Shown: piece by piece, positions 1 to 11,406 of the stretch
Position numbering within the stretch: the first letter of the stretch is position 1
Layout of the letters: each line of letters begins with the position of its first letter
Source: Chalara sp. BL73
Taxonomy: Eukaryota > Ascomycota > Leotiomycetes > Helotiales
Assembly (NCBI GenBank): GCA_918026815.1
Contig: CAKJVC010000246.1
Location: forward strand, 124,001-188,000
Length of the DNA: 64,000 bases
Direction: 5' to 3'
Position numbers and translations under genes: made by a program
Notes under the pieces: model-generated
The model's input: the letters and a program-made list of their open reading frames with translations, nothing else
The model's database searches: none
Told to the model about the DNA's origin: nothing

Positions 1-175
1 ACAAACCGAGGAGAAGGTAACCGGTATCAAATAAAGTTTAACATAAGCATATGCTCGGAGGCTCATATTTTGACAGCAGCTTATATGGTATAGACCTAGG
101 TAGTCCACATCCATGGAGCTCTTACTATCTCTTCGAACGAAAGTTATACTTTAATTACATGGCTAACGACAGATA

Positions 176-2792
176 TTACCAAGCATAAGCTTCCTCGACC
201 AGATCTACTCTGAACCCATCCTTCACAGACTTCACAACCTGTCTCGTAGCTTCATCTGCCATGTTACTAGGACCGCATACTACTACGGTGGTTTGTTGAC
301 CTTCTTCCAGATATGATCTTATCACGTTCCCGATGTCCATCCTCCCCGCCGTTACTGCTGCTGTTCTTGGAGTTGAGCTTTCGGCCTTTTGATTTTCATG
401 ATTAATGGAGTCCAACTCTTGCGTAGCAGTTTTGGAGGGGCCTGTGCACCAAAATGAATATTCAATCCCCTGAACATCGCCTTCTTGAGCAAGGAAATTC
501 TGCTTCACATGTTCGATTAGAGCCAATTCTCTAGCAGACCAGGCTAGGATGAATCGCTTCGCGTTCCTTAAAACCCCACGACTCTTTCCAGACGTATCGC
601 CTCTTTGAAGATTCGCGGCTGTATATTCTTGAACAAATCCAAGTGCATTCGTGATTCCGATGCCGCCTATAAGACATAAAACGGTGTCAGCGGTAAAGAG
701 TGGTTGGAGAGTTGCACGATGGCCTGCGTAAGGCCCTTCGGTGTAGACTGATACTTCCATGTGAGAGCGAGAAGGCGATGAGAGGAGCCGGCGTTGGAGA
801 GCGGAAGTCATTCCAGAATGTGCGCGGATCAGAAATTTGATGGATGCAAGGTCCTGGGTTTGAGTTTGGCGTGGGATTGTTGCTTCTTGTTTCTTTGCCG
901 TCAAGTTTGGTTGCGATTCTAAGTCTGTGGCTAACGATACAACACCAAATTCTTTCTCCTTATCTCCTTTTGCGGTGCTGTCAGAAAGAGAAGCAGGCGC
1001 AGGGGATATTGTAGTTAATTGGCCCGATCTGTTCCAGCCCGCAATACTGAATGGGTGGCTTTCCCAGAATTTGCCTAAACCGGGAACATAAAGAAAACTG
1101 TGCTGCCCGGGACCGAATTTCCAAGCAGCTCTTGGGTAAACAGAGACTTGCATAATATCACAGTCTGGAAGCGCTTCCACGATCGCCTTTGAGCCACCCA
1201 GGCTATTATAGTAAGCAACGCGAATTAATCTGGCCAGTCGATCGGCCGACCAGAAGGCGAAAGCGATATAAAGCCAGACTTGGTACCCATAGACATATCC
1301 GAAGTGAGGGATCAAATGGTACCAACAACCAACCAAAGCAAGAATGATGAGGGCGATGTGGGTTATTAGGAAGAACTCGTAGAATTTGGTGCGAATTGGT
1401 AAGATTGCAAACGCTATGGCTAGGCAAAGCGCTATCGTTGCGATTATTCCCCACCACTACAAGAAGGTGGTGCGTTAGTGAGTTACAAAGCAAAAAGGTG
1501 GTTGCTGCAGTGCTATTGAGCTCACTTCCAGCGTCCACAGCGCATCGTATGGAATTAGACTGAGTTATGGATTGAAGGCTATAGAGATGAAAACTTACAT
1601 AGAATGGTTTTGCTGCTTCACTGGCATACCGTGCGGCTCCACCGCTTCCCGGCTCAAAATATGCCAAGGTATAAACTATCGAATGCACAACGGCTTGCAC
1701 TACAGCCACTCGCGCCGCCCAACGATGCAAGGTCAGGAAAGCTGTCTGGCTCCATCCGGTTATACCAATTAAAATATTGTTTCGTCCTGCAAACAGGATG
1801 GCAATACTCATGTTGACCAGACTGAGAGTACCCGTTCGATTCCCGACATACTCGCACATCTCAAACTGGGGCGAGGTGAACCAGGTATTGGGAGAGAAAT
1901 TGCGGAAGGAGACCGAAGAGAGTATGATATTCATAATAACATATATGCCAATGAAGATGCTGAGCGTCCGGCCCGGTACGTAGCCTACGTTTCCAGGGAG
2001 AGGCTCGAGGCGCTGAGATCCGAATAGAGCCGGGAGAAAGACGTACTGTTGAAGCTTGGCCCAGAGAGCGGAGGTGTGTAGGCTTTTCTGGAATCCCGGG
2101 AATGCGCTTCTGGTATGAGCGAGGATGCCGCAGCCTATGCAGATACCAATGATGATGAGATAGTTTATCACCCTAGAAGTAATATGTGAGTCTCATGCTT
2201 GGCACTGAAGTATAGTGCTAATAAAGACGGAACGGAAAATGCCATACGAATATCTAGTGTGGATGTATTCCGATCTTGCGAATTCCCCCAGAGTGCCGTG
2301 GATGGCGTAATAGGTGTCGCTATTGACCAAGCTGGTGACATTAAGCCAAGTGGCGTCTTCCGCGAGCTCTGCGGTCGGAGCAACAGCAGGTAAACTGTCC
2401 TGGAAAGTCGGCTCTGAAGCACCCGCAACTGCTTGCACACTGAAGCATTTGGCCTGCTTTTCGGCGCCATATCCGTCCGCATTACAATTTTGCTGAATGC
2501 AGTATGCCATCGTCTGTAGCCATGGGAGGTTGGTAGCGTAGCACTCGTCGCTCGTTGTCCCCATCATATCCATATCCATTTCCATTTCCATATCCATATC
2601 CATGGACATGTCGTGGCCATCAGGGAATGTGGTGCAAGTAAGGTAGAGGGCGGAAAGCGAATCGTGGCATGATTGACAGCAAAGGTCCTGGTACAAGGAG
2701 ATGCCGAAGCCGACGATGCCCTTCTCGGTTGCGCTTACATGATGAACGAAGCAGAAAAGGAACAAAATGAACAAAGGGATCGCGGTTCCCAT
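176..2792 (-). CDS. Ferric-chelate reductase (FRE family, flavocytochrome)
   Basis: Plasma-membrane flavocytochrome that reduces Fe(III) or Cu(II) chelates outside the cell with cytosolic NADPH. Exons read as 2792-2248, 2172-1599 and 1456-176 (introns 75 and 142 bp), giving about 799 residues in one frame. Residues 1-21 are a hydrophobic signal peptide. A Cys-rich ectodomain follows, with C38, C39, C42 and a Met/Asp/Glu run at residues 62-77. Next come the transmembrane ferric-reductase core (TLHRW and VVHS heme histidines, then FFLITH and CWYH), the FAD loop HPFSIAGW, and an NADPH-binding GGIGIT stretch; the protein ends EEAYAW. The unspliced frame after AAKPFY runs into non-conserved sequence, and skipping to WWGIIATIAL restores the family pattern, so I favour one 142-bp intron there. 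Whether iron or copper is the main substrate cannot be told. Confidence 0.88.
2562..2609 (-). repeat. Met-Asp/Glu codon repeat in the ferric reductase ectodomain
   Basis: A degenerate hexanucleotide repeat of alternating ATG and GAT/GAC/GAA codons encodes a run of alternating Met and acidic residues (residues 62-77) just after the signal peptide. Met-rich motifs of this kind are known from copper transporter ectodomains; a metal-capturing role here is inference. Confidence 0.8.
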
Positions 2793-5328
2793 GACGGGTG
2801 AGTTCCTCGTTGATTGATTAGGCCAGGTGAAAGCTTATTACGGCCGGTGCGTGCAAAGTTATCCAAGTGCTTCCGAAGCGCAACTTGGAATCCGTATGGT
2901 ACTGCCGCTCCCGCATATGACAGTAGCGTGCGAAGGGTAATGTCAAATGGTAACAAAATGGAATGTAGGTATGGGAGTGGGCAAGGCATGGCTTTTGCTT
3001 TCGAGAAATGACGAGCAAGGGGAGGCGTTGGTAGTTTGGAGGCCGACAAGGTAGATGTAATGGGTCACGTCCAATTGGTAGTTTCCTCCCTTTCCGATAT
3101 CCAGTATTGGCATCGATAATTGAGGTGGTGCCATTTCTGCTACTGTAATCGAGGCCAAACGTGGTTTTGCTTGTTTCTTTTTTGCTGGGTCACCTGTTTG
3201 GGGGGAGGGGGAGTGTTTGGGAAGACGGACCAGGGGGAAAGAGAGAGATTGAGCAAGTTTTAATCAATCAACGAGTGAAGTGCTATTAAGGTTATTATGG
3301 GAGTGGATCCTTGTAGGGAAATAGTGGACAGTAGTGTGGACTTGGCCGAACCCCCAAGGAAAATCAAGAGAAGGCCCAAGTGAAGTCAAGACACGCCCAG
3401 GACATAGGCAAGAGGTCAAGACACGCTAAAAGTCAAACCAAGAATTGTCCAAGTCAGGACAAGACATGCTTAACACAACTCAAGCTTCTGGCCCTGAACA
3501 TCCAAATGCTTGTGTAGGGTTGGCGGTTCTTACTCGATGGGGAAATATTGGACCTCTCATCTAGAAAAGCAGACTGTGCCGCTGCAACTGATACTCTAAT
3601 CCAGAAGTATTAGCAACAATAAGCGTGCGTAGCCCGTCGCAACTTCTTCATGTCTCAGGTCGCGCTAACGAGCATCGAGGATCTCCGTACGGAAACCACC
3701 AATGACATTTCATTATCGGAAAGAGCATTTTATTTTGCGCGAGTTTATTTCCGCAGAACATCAGGAAAACAGATATGATCTCCGTTCCTCCACCTAGATT
3801 GATACCTAAGAGGGGCAGACGTACACAGTCTACATGGGATGCAGAGTTGATTGCGCGTTGGGCCGTTTGTCGGCTTGGTTGGTGGGGTTCATAGGTATGC
3901 ATATTTTCTCCAGGGATTAATTTTGCCATTTCTGCTTTGTGCCTACCAGCTCCCATAAACACGACCCACTTTTATACAGGTAAAAAACCTTCCACTAGGA
4001 TCACACAACAACCAAATGAAAGTGGTGTCCTTTCAATATATTCCAAACCCGACACACACTCCTCGCGGCTGCTTCTGGATTCAATATATACCCCAGTGCT
4101 GGGTTTTCAATGAAAGAAGATAAGAATTGTCATCGTATGCTGCCTTAATGCTATTCTCCATCCGAGTTCAGATTACTTATGCTAAGCCGAAACTTGGTAA
4201 GAAATGTGTGGAACCCAAGTACCAATGTAGTTTAACAAGACAGAATAGCGAGCCTCACCAAAGCACACGGTATGTTTGGAGCAGGAGTCCATTTTAAACC
4301 CCATCCACAACGCGAAACTGACATAGATATCGTCCTACATCTCATGTTTGCGTGACAAGGCACACATCGATTCCCGGTTAGTCTCGCCTAAAATATGTGA
4401 CGATATACCTTTCTGATGCGAAAAACGAGTAGTTAGAGCGCCAGTACAGATATTATCAGATCAATATCTACAAGCCAAACACAGCTTGCTATAGGCAATC
4501 CTCTGTGAACCTCAATGGGCAGCCATGTAATGCGACAGAGTCGCGAATTTCATTCATTGAATAGCTTCTTGCGAGCGAGTAAATACTCTTGCCCACTGCA
4601 CTGCACTGCACAGCTAACATACGGTGGGCGGGAACACCAGGCTACTTATTGCTTCACGCTCTAGTACGCCACGACTTACGTTATGGTCTCCGGTAGCACT
4701 TTTGTTAGGGAGGAGGGATGAGGCAGACTAAGCCACGGCTTCGAAATGACCTTGGTCTTAAAAATATATCCAATCGCCTATGAGATGTGCGATATCTATT
4801 CTATATAGTCTAATTTCTACATCAGTCTGTGCTATTTCTTATGGAAACGCTCGGTACTTCTTTCCCCTTAAGCCATCAAGAGCCCGAGGCGCAGGGTGGA
4901 TAAACGCGCAGATTAGGCTTGTTACGCACTGCAGCTCTTCCAACGTCTCAAATGCTTCGAGGAATTTGGGGTGCACCGCAAAACCTCGCAATATTTCAAA
5001 TCGCCTGGGCAGTCAAGGGCTCAATGTGGAGAGAGCACTTTCATCGCATATTGTAGATACTGCAGGTGATTCATATTTTAAGGTGAAAGACGAGCAGCCA
5101 TGCTGCACATCATAAAATTCTTAATGGAGAGGTTCCCTCTAGATACTGTTTGAAATTTATTGAAGCGAAAAACTTTGATTCTTCTAAGGAGATGTAACGA
5201 GTGATATGTACACATGTTCCCGGATGAGGCATGTGGTATTCAACAAAATTCGACAACCGAAACGCCTTCTATGTTACTTTGGACCCATCGCTTTCCTCCA
5301 CGCTTTCCCCGATGTTTTCTCGTATGCT
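2793..5328. other. Intergenic stretch, no supported gene
   Basis: This stretch holds the promoter side of the ferric reductase gene. Around 3383-3469 a short motif close to GTCAAGACACGC recurs three times in degenerate form. On the minus strand at 4839-5012 a 57-codon open frame looks protein-like but is too short to call. I see nothing else. Confidence 0.4.
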
Positions 5329-6122
5329 CTAAGCCGGGTCGCAGACTCTGAAGGGGCCAGAGCCTACTTGGTTGTCCGCCTCAATGAAATGAGTTACCAC
5401 GCCACAGAGCTCTTTGGTCCCCTGAAGGAAGATGGCACGGGCGGGAGTCAAGGTATTCCCATTATCTCTGCCAGCATACTTCGCTCCGTTCTTCATGACT
5501 GGATACTCTGAGAGCTTTGGCTTTGGCTCATTGCACTTAGCATTCGCGCCCCCAAAGAACTTGAGCTGGGTATTGCTCTTTGATTGGCCCTTTGCGTTTT
5601 CAACATCTCCGGACATACCGCCGAAGTTGTGAGGGAAGCTGTTAAGAAGGAGAGTTAGTATCTCGATAGGGTTGAAAGATCGTGTTGGTGACATACCCGC
5701 CCAGAGTGGCGCCGCTTGTAGCAGCTTGGGCCCACTCCGCCTTGATAGAAAACTTTCCCGCAGAGCTCTCGCAAAAGTAGCTCTTAGGAGCCACTTTTGG
5801 TGCTGCAGCCTGAGATACAGTCAGTTTTTGAGTTTATTCTTGAGCAACCCTACTAAAAGATCTCAATTAAGCAAGCTCCTCGAGTAACCAGAAAGTATCA
5901 CAAGATCAAGATCTCTTTCGAAACCTGGCTTGGTATTCTAGATTATCCAAAAGGAGTGAGACACTAAAGATCAATTGCCTCAATTCGATCTCCAAGGAGA
6001 GTCAAATCAATCAACAAGTTTGAGTAACCGAGGTCTTATAGTCCAATTCTGCCAGGGGGATAATGAGGACTTACTGCAGAGCTGGCAAGAACGGCAAGCG
6101 CTAGAACGTTTGTGTAAAGCAT
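5329..6122 (-). CDS. Small secreted ribonuclease-fold protein (RNase N1/T1 superfamily, ribotoxin-like)
   Basis: Predicted extracellular endoribonuclease of the microbial RNase N1/T1 superfamily, which includes guanyl-specific RNases and ribotoxins. Exons 6122-6075, 5809-5697 and 5638-5329 sum to 471 nt, or 156 residues. Residues 1-16 form a signal peptide. Four cysteines in the mature part (C29, C89, C132, C153) could form two disulfides. The catalytic set seems complete: H57 in FPHNF, E98 in SEYP, R121 in PARAIF and H137 in GVVTH. Spacing and the C-terminal Cys fit the family. The lysine-rich segment between H57 and E98 is longer than in plain RNase T1, which recalls ribotoxins, but I cannot separate a general secreted RNase from a ribotoxin or an effector by sequence alone. 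The gene stands by itself; the small first exon encodes just the signal peptide. Confidence 0.75.
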
Positions 6123-6891
6123 TTTGGCGGCTTTTTGAAATATATGTAGGAAGAAGAGAGTAGAATCAAATGGTTGAATAGCTGTGAAATGTTATGGACT
6201 GATGCCTCTTCATCAGAACATCTTGCTCAACTATTATAGCTTTGGGTTTCTGTTTCCCGTGATCCTTCAGTGTCTAATTTGGCAGTTGAAAGCATATGGG
6301 TATACAATTTGTAAGCATCTTTAAAACATGGCCAAGCTTTAGGATTCCTCGGGAGCAATCCAATCCGAGGTATACCAGCCCGATCTCTTTGTAACTACAG
6401 CTGCCCGCATGTTGATGGATGTTGTAAGTACAGTGTGCCCCCGTGAATAGGATCTAGCGTACTTGGGATGTCTTGCAGCGAGCTAAAGTGGCGTAATAAC
6501 GGCCCCTAAAATAAACCTTAAAGGATGGGTCTAGTGGAGACAAACAAGTGAAAACCAATCTTTTGGGTGGTCAGCTATTATTATGAGGCCCATTTTTCCT
6601 ATTTTGCACGAGCCATCAGTCAGATTTCAACCTGGGGGTATTTAAGCCTAATGGTTACTAGGCTCGTTTATGGCTGAGTCTAATTAAAGCCACAATGCGT
6701 TATGCCCCGCTAATGCGTTATGCCCCGCTTTTTGCGGCTATGTCTTCTCACCACCGTGTAAAAATGAAGCTTGTAATCGCACTCTAGCCATCAAATTCTG
6801 GGGTATATCTTTCTTCATCTGCCTCGCATTCATTTACTTGAGGAGTCCACACCATATCACCATAGCATATCGCAACGAGTTATTTATCATC
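6123..6891. other. Intergenic, shared upstream region
   Basis: Divergent upstream region between the secreted RNase-fold gene (-) and the DUF3632 gene (+). It contains an exact 18-bp tandem duplication at 6694-6729. No other element recognised. Confidence 0.4.
6694..6729. repeat. Exact 18-bp tandem duplication
   Basis: The unit AATGCGTTATGCCCCGCT occurs twice head to tail (6694-6711 and 6712-6729), about 160 bp upstream of the DUF3632 start codon. It could be a duplicated regulatory site or a replication slip. Confidence 0.9.
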
Positions 6892-7925
6892 ATGTCTCTT
6901 ATTGAACTCAACATTGTCCAAGCAGGCGACGACGAGTCTAGCAAGCAAATAAAGACCGCGTTCCACAATCTTGTCAACGGCATAGTGAACCCAGCAACTG
7001 CCGCTCAGGAAATTGACAAGATCATTGTCAATGACTGCCAGGAGGCTTACATTTCCTATACTTCGGTACCAACGCCTACCGCCGAACAGATTGAAACTCG
7101 CAGCATTCGCACTCCTGACCCTGCGGGATGGCTTCAGCTCTTGTGGAACAGTTTCGGCAAGGCTGCAATGGTCATACCATATAACCACGTAGGGCAAGAT
7201 CGGCTGGTGAGTTTACTGCAAGAACTCCAACGTATGCCTCTCCACAAGGCCCCATGGTTTGTGTCAGACAAAGTCATAGAAAAAGAGCTTTACAACTTGA
7301 CGCACGCGAATGGATACGACTACTTCCAGCAGTGGCTATGGGAGCTTGACCAAGGTAAGTTTAATAACATCCTCGCATTTGCCATCTTTAACTTTTTTTC
7401 TCAGGTCACTTTATTGGTCATCAGACTGTAGAGACCGACCCCGAAACCGCTGTGGCATACCTCAACTTCTCAGCCTTCCTAGGACGCCTGCTAGCTGGCG
7501 GCATAACCGCAGGGCTGAGCCTAAGTGCACTCATTCGGCGGCCAGAGTCACCTTTTTGTATGCAGAAGATTGCATGGACAGCAAAATCTGCGGACTCTAC
7601 CGAGCAAGCAAAGCGCTATCAGCCGTATGCGTCTGCTGCTACGCAGTGGATTCTGTATGCAGGCGATGCACTGTATGAGCTGTGTGACAAAGACATCAGT
7701 GGATTTGGTGTTAAATGGAGCCGCACGTTGTGGGATAGTTGGAAGGCCAAGTTTAAAGAGGTTGCAGAAGACAAGAGATTTAATGATGCAACTCGTGACT
7801 TGGTTCGGCAGGCAATAGATCGTATGGCTCAGTTAGAACAAGGGAATGGCGCAACTGGTATAGTCCAGAAATTTGGGCTTACTTCTTGGAGAGAAGACGA
7901 AAATGAAGACCAAGAAGAGGAGTGA
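6892..7925 (+). CDS. DUF3632 family protein
   Basis: Protein of a fungal family without known function (DUF3632). Exons 6892-7354 and 7405-7925 flank a 50-bp intron (GTAAGT...TCTCAG); together they encode 327 residues. The match rests on the general helical layout: an N-terminal segment of about 130 residues, the WLQLLWNSFGKAAMVIPY region, and after the intron the typical AVAYLNFSAFLGRL segment followed by the C-terminal helical part. No signal peptide, membrane segment or catalytic motif is visible. The C-terminus is very acidic (DENEDQEEE). The start was set at the first ATG that fits (MSLIELN); a longer in-frame reading uses a non-ATG codon. Probably cytosolic or nuclear. Confidence 0.75.
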
Positions 7926-9099
7926 TTGCCTAGAGCTTTTACAACCAAAGTTGACGATATTCAATGAACATAAATTTCACGCGAGTTATCAATCGGACCC
8001 CTGAACCGCCTTTATAAAGCTTTACACCCTTGATTGGAAACTCGGTCCTTGGCTCTTAGTAGTCGTAACTTTCAGGAAATGCATCTTATAAGGCCGAAAT
8101 CCAGATAATCTACGGAATTTCTTGAGTGCCTCTTTCCCACTGATCTAGGTCTTTCGTGCGAGCGAGTGCCAGAAAGGCCACTACCAATCATCTTGTCTCA
8201 AATGATCGAAGTATTTATACGCTTCGATGGAAGAGAAAATATAAGAGGGGGGCTAGTTTTGTTTCAACATATCACAAGGCTGTAGATATTTCCAATAATC
8301 CGAGTATTTAGAGACTCAGAGTGGGTATTAGGCAATGTAGTCAATAGCACGTACGCCGTAAATACTGCAATATTCTCGCCCGAAAATACGTACGACAGTA
8401 CCAATTCTGACCAAAAATACGGACTGTATTGTACGCACACCGTAAATACAGCATAATACCGTATTACAACTTCGCGTGACCCACCCCCTTGCTTTGCCTT
8501 ATTCCTTTGATGGCTCTACGATATTCTCTAACTTAAGCTACCATATTTGATACCAGGACTGTAAACACTCTAAAGCTTTAACTTCTTTTACTGACAGCTT
8601 GTTACGGCGATCAGTAATTGTAATTTTACAGAACGAGAATAACTACTCTGGTGGTACGCTCGTTGCGGGTACGGAGAGAAAATTCAGAACCATTCTACTT
8701 CAATTGAGGTAAACAGCCTGCTATTCAGCTCATAGCCACCAATCTCTCACACCCTCAAAGGTGGTCGTGGTGGAGCGGCGATTCACAATTTCGAGTATAT
8801 TCGCCCATACACTGAGTTGTAGGAGAAGATACAGGTGTAGGGCTTGGCTTCTTCTTGGCTTTTTTATCGAATTTCGGCTTGGAAAGCCTTCGATGGAAGG
8901 TGTAGATGGGTTCTGACGCAATGTAATGATTGTATTCTTTGTACGCCAGTCTTTCTATACTATAGGAAAAAATACACATTCTAGGCAGTTGCCTTTCCCA
9001 GGTCTTAGGGCCATGAACTGCTTCTTAATCGGCTCTCAGGTCAAGATCGGGCTACATTAATAAAGATAACGAGAGTTCTTGCCTTAATTAAGAAGATAT
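7926..9099. other. Intergenic with AT-rich degenerate repeats
   Basis: Around 8346-8466 the motif CCGTAAATAC and variants (with GTACG neighbours) recur in direct and inverted form, as in decayed repeat DNA. No gene is supported before the hAT fossil begins. Confidence 0.4.
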
Positions 9100-9605
9100 T
9101 TATGCTAAATTTTCCACTAATCAGATCCAAACCTTCCGTACAAGCCATGCTGGCTGTACTAAGGCTCTTGAATCAAACCACAATACCCTGGAGAATACTC
9201 TTCCGGCGCTAGACTAACTACTTAGTCAGTACGAAGCTGGTATAACAGAGCCCAGAAACGATCTTTTTATGACAACTTGTATTAACTCCAGCTGGGCGAA
9301 GCTTAATAAATACTATGCTTTTACCAGTGATACCCCAGTTATATTGGCGCACTTGCTCTCCACCCAGCCCTCAAGTGGTAGTGTATTCAAGAGCACCGGG
9401 ATTCTAAGTGGTGGCAGCCATCAAAGACTGCTTTAGAGGAGATGTAGAAGGAAAGATATATGCCTACTGGCCAGGAGAACTTTCTAATCCAAGTTTGAGG
9501 GCCTTGCCCTATCCAATTAAAGAAGCCAAGCCTGTCACCCAAACAAGTTTCTCACAGTGGAAGTATACTTTATACAAAAAGGTTTGGTTTAACTGGCTCG
9601 CTTAA
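9100..9605 (+). pseudogene. Decayed hAT-family transposase fragment
   Basis: Part of the C-terminal half of a hAT (hobo/Ac/Tam3) transposase. In one frame the text TKALESNHNTLENTLPALD is followed by an in-frame TAA at 9215-9217, then LLSQYEAG and WAKLNKYYAFTSDTPVILA; the KLxKYYxxTxxxPxxxA pattern is characteristic of fungal hAT transposases. A second frame (from about 9408) carries more plausible coding text (IKDCFRGDVEGKIYAYWPGE), so there is also a frameshift near 9360-9408. Terminal repeats and the N-terminal BED finger were not found. It is a dead relic. Confidence 0.6.
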
Positions 9606-9753
9606 ATAGGGGCTTCCACAAGGGTGGGAATAACTCCGATCCCTTATATCCGAAGCCGGGATAGGATTTCTAAGCAAGGATCTCACCATACGTACAACCT
9701 CACCTCTCCCCAAAAGATTTCCTCTATAACGTGCACAGGACGACACGATAGCC

Positions 9754-11019
9754 ATGGCGCCTCAGAAATATAGGCAATGGACAATTCAGAGTCAAACGGG
9801 CGTTGACGGGTTAGTATTTAGCGAAGCAGAGGTACCAGAATCGCTGGGCGATCATGAAGTCCTTATTAAAATCCACGCCGCTTCGCTCAACTACCGCGAC
9901 TTAATGGCCATCCACGTACATCCCCTCCTATCGTGCTGCACATTGCCCCTTTCACAGCCCCTCTCTCCCCTCCACCACCATCCACTTATCCCTCCCTGCA
10001 ACCCCGGGTTAGACCAGCGACTAACACCCACCAGAGCGGAAAGAAGATAGCCGTCAAACCAAACATAGTGCCCGGCTCCGACGGCGCCGGGACGGTGATC
10101 TCTATCGGGAAATCCGTGAGCTTGTTCTCGCCCCAAGATAAAGTCGTCACGCACCTAGTACCCGGCATCGAGCCCGGGAGGTTTCCCACCGGAGTCGATA
10201 TCTTCGGCGGACTAGGCCAAGCGCGCCACGGGACGCTCCGCGAATACGGGGTGTTCCATGAGGACACCCTGGTCCGGATGCCGGGGAACCTGAGCTTCGA
10301 AGAGGCGGCGACGTTGACTTGCAGCGGGTTGACGGCTTGCAACGCGTTGTTTGGGCAGCGTGGCGTGAGGGACCTGAGCGGCGAGACTGTCTTAACGCAG
10401 GGGACGGGTGGTGTGAGCATTGCTGCCTTACAGGTAGGAATCCTGCTTTCCTTACCAAATTCCCTGCCTGCGAGAGAAGAAACGCGAGAAGGGAAAGGTC
10501 GTTTTCGCTGATGAGTGAGGGAAGCTCGCGCACGCGGCTGGCGCAACCGTGATTTCAACAACGAGCAGCGAGGCAAAGGCCTCGCGTCTCAAAGAGCTTG
10601 GCGCTTCTCACGTCGTCAACTACCGCACGCAAAAAAGCTGGGGAGAAACCGCGAAATCGCTCTCCCCGAATCAGGAAGGCATCTCCAACATCATCGACGT
10701 CGGAGGACTTTCCACGCTCGCTGAATCCTTCAAGGCTGTCAAGGTCAACGGGGTAGTGAGTATCACTGGGGTCCTAGGTGAAGCAGGCGAAGAGAAGCCG
10801 GATATCATGGACGCTCTGTGGCGAGTATGTAGCGTGCGGGGGGTGTGGTTGGGAACGCGGGATTTGTTTGGGGAAATGGTGCAATTTATCGAGGAGAAGA
10901 ACATTAAGCCTGTGTTTGATGAGAGGATTTTTAGATTGGAGGAGCTTAAGGAAGCATTTGTCTATATGGAAGAGCAGAGGCATTTTTCAAAGGTTGTTAT
11001 TAAGATTCCCGATTTATGA
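9754..11019 (+). CDS. Zinc-less MDR (medium-chain) oxidoreductase, quinone reductase-like
   Basis: Probable NADPH-dependent oxidoreductase of the alcohol dehydrogenase/quinone reductase superfamily. Exons 9754-9915, 10035-10433 and 10525-11019 add up to 1056 nt, or 351 residues. N-terminal GroES-like fold: SLNYRDLMAIH then VKPNIVPGSDGAGTV. Nucleotide-binding part: VLTQGTGGVSIAALQ, then AHAAGATVISTTSSEAKA and LKELGASHVVNY. The catalytic zinc ligands of true alcohol dehydrogenases are absent, as expected for the zinc-independent branch. The first intron (119 bp) is C-rich; the acceptor of the second is AAG rather than CAG or TAG, chosen because it alone restores the LAHAAGA reading. Substrate unknown; it stands alone rather than in an evident cluster. 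Confidence 0.85.
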
Positions 11020-11310
11020 AACAATCGGGCTCACAGTCATTACTATCGCTCTCGTGAGTTCGAGAGGAGAATCAGAGTTTTTGGACAGGCTGCTCACTGC
11101 TTCCATTCACAATTATAGCTGGGATGGTACTTAACCCCTTCTTTTGCGGTCCCTCCATGAGGAGGACACCGGAACATCAGCGTAACCAATTCCTCAAAAA
11201 CCAAAAATAGCAGAAATACAGACACAATATCAACACGCCAACTAGCAACCCATACTCTCAGCAGGATTAGACCCTCTTACTCCCAAGAGCAAAGTTCGCT
11301 CGATCTGAGC

Positions 11311-11406
11311 ATGCTGTCGAACGAAGTAATAGCCGTTGTGGCCATATGCCTCACGGTCTCTGTCCTCCTCACAGCAATTTTCGTCTGGCGGCACATCGTG
11401 AAATAG
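11311..11406 (+). CDS. Candidate 31-residue single-pass membrane peptide
   Basis: A short ATG-initiated frame encodes 31 residues: MLSNEV, a hydrophobic stretch of about 19 residues rich in V, L, I and A, and a WRHIVK tail with positive charge, which is the layout of a tail-anchored or single-pass micropeptide. It lies between the MDR gene and the DUF4470 gene. Nothing else supports expression; it could be chance or the 5' exon of a longer transcript. Confidence 0.3.
   Translation: MLSNEVIAVVAICLTVSVLLTAIFVWRHIVK

Noticed and set aside
3648..3962. 104-codon open frame on the minus strand
   Set aside because: No motif, no signal peptide, and composition like chance frames nearby.
4839..5012. 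57-codon minus-strand frame with protein-like text (FAVHPKFLEAFETLEELQ)
   Set aside because: No start, no flanking exons and no family recognised; too short to report as a gene.
9986..10576. Long minus-strand open frame (196 codons)
   Set aside because: Shadow of the MDR gene on the other strand, whose motifs and splicing are clear.
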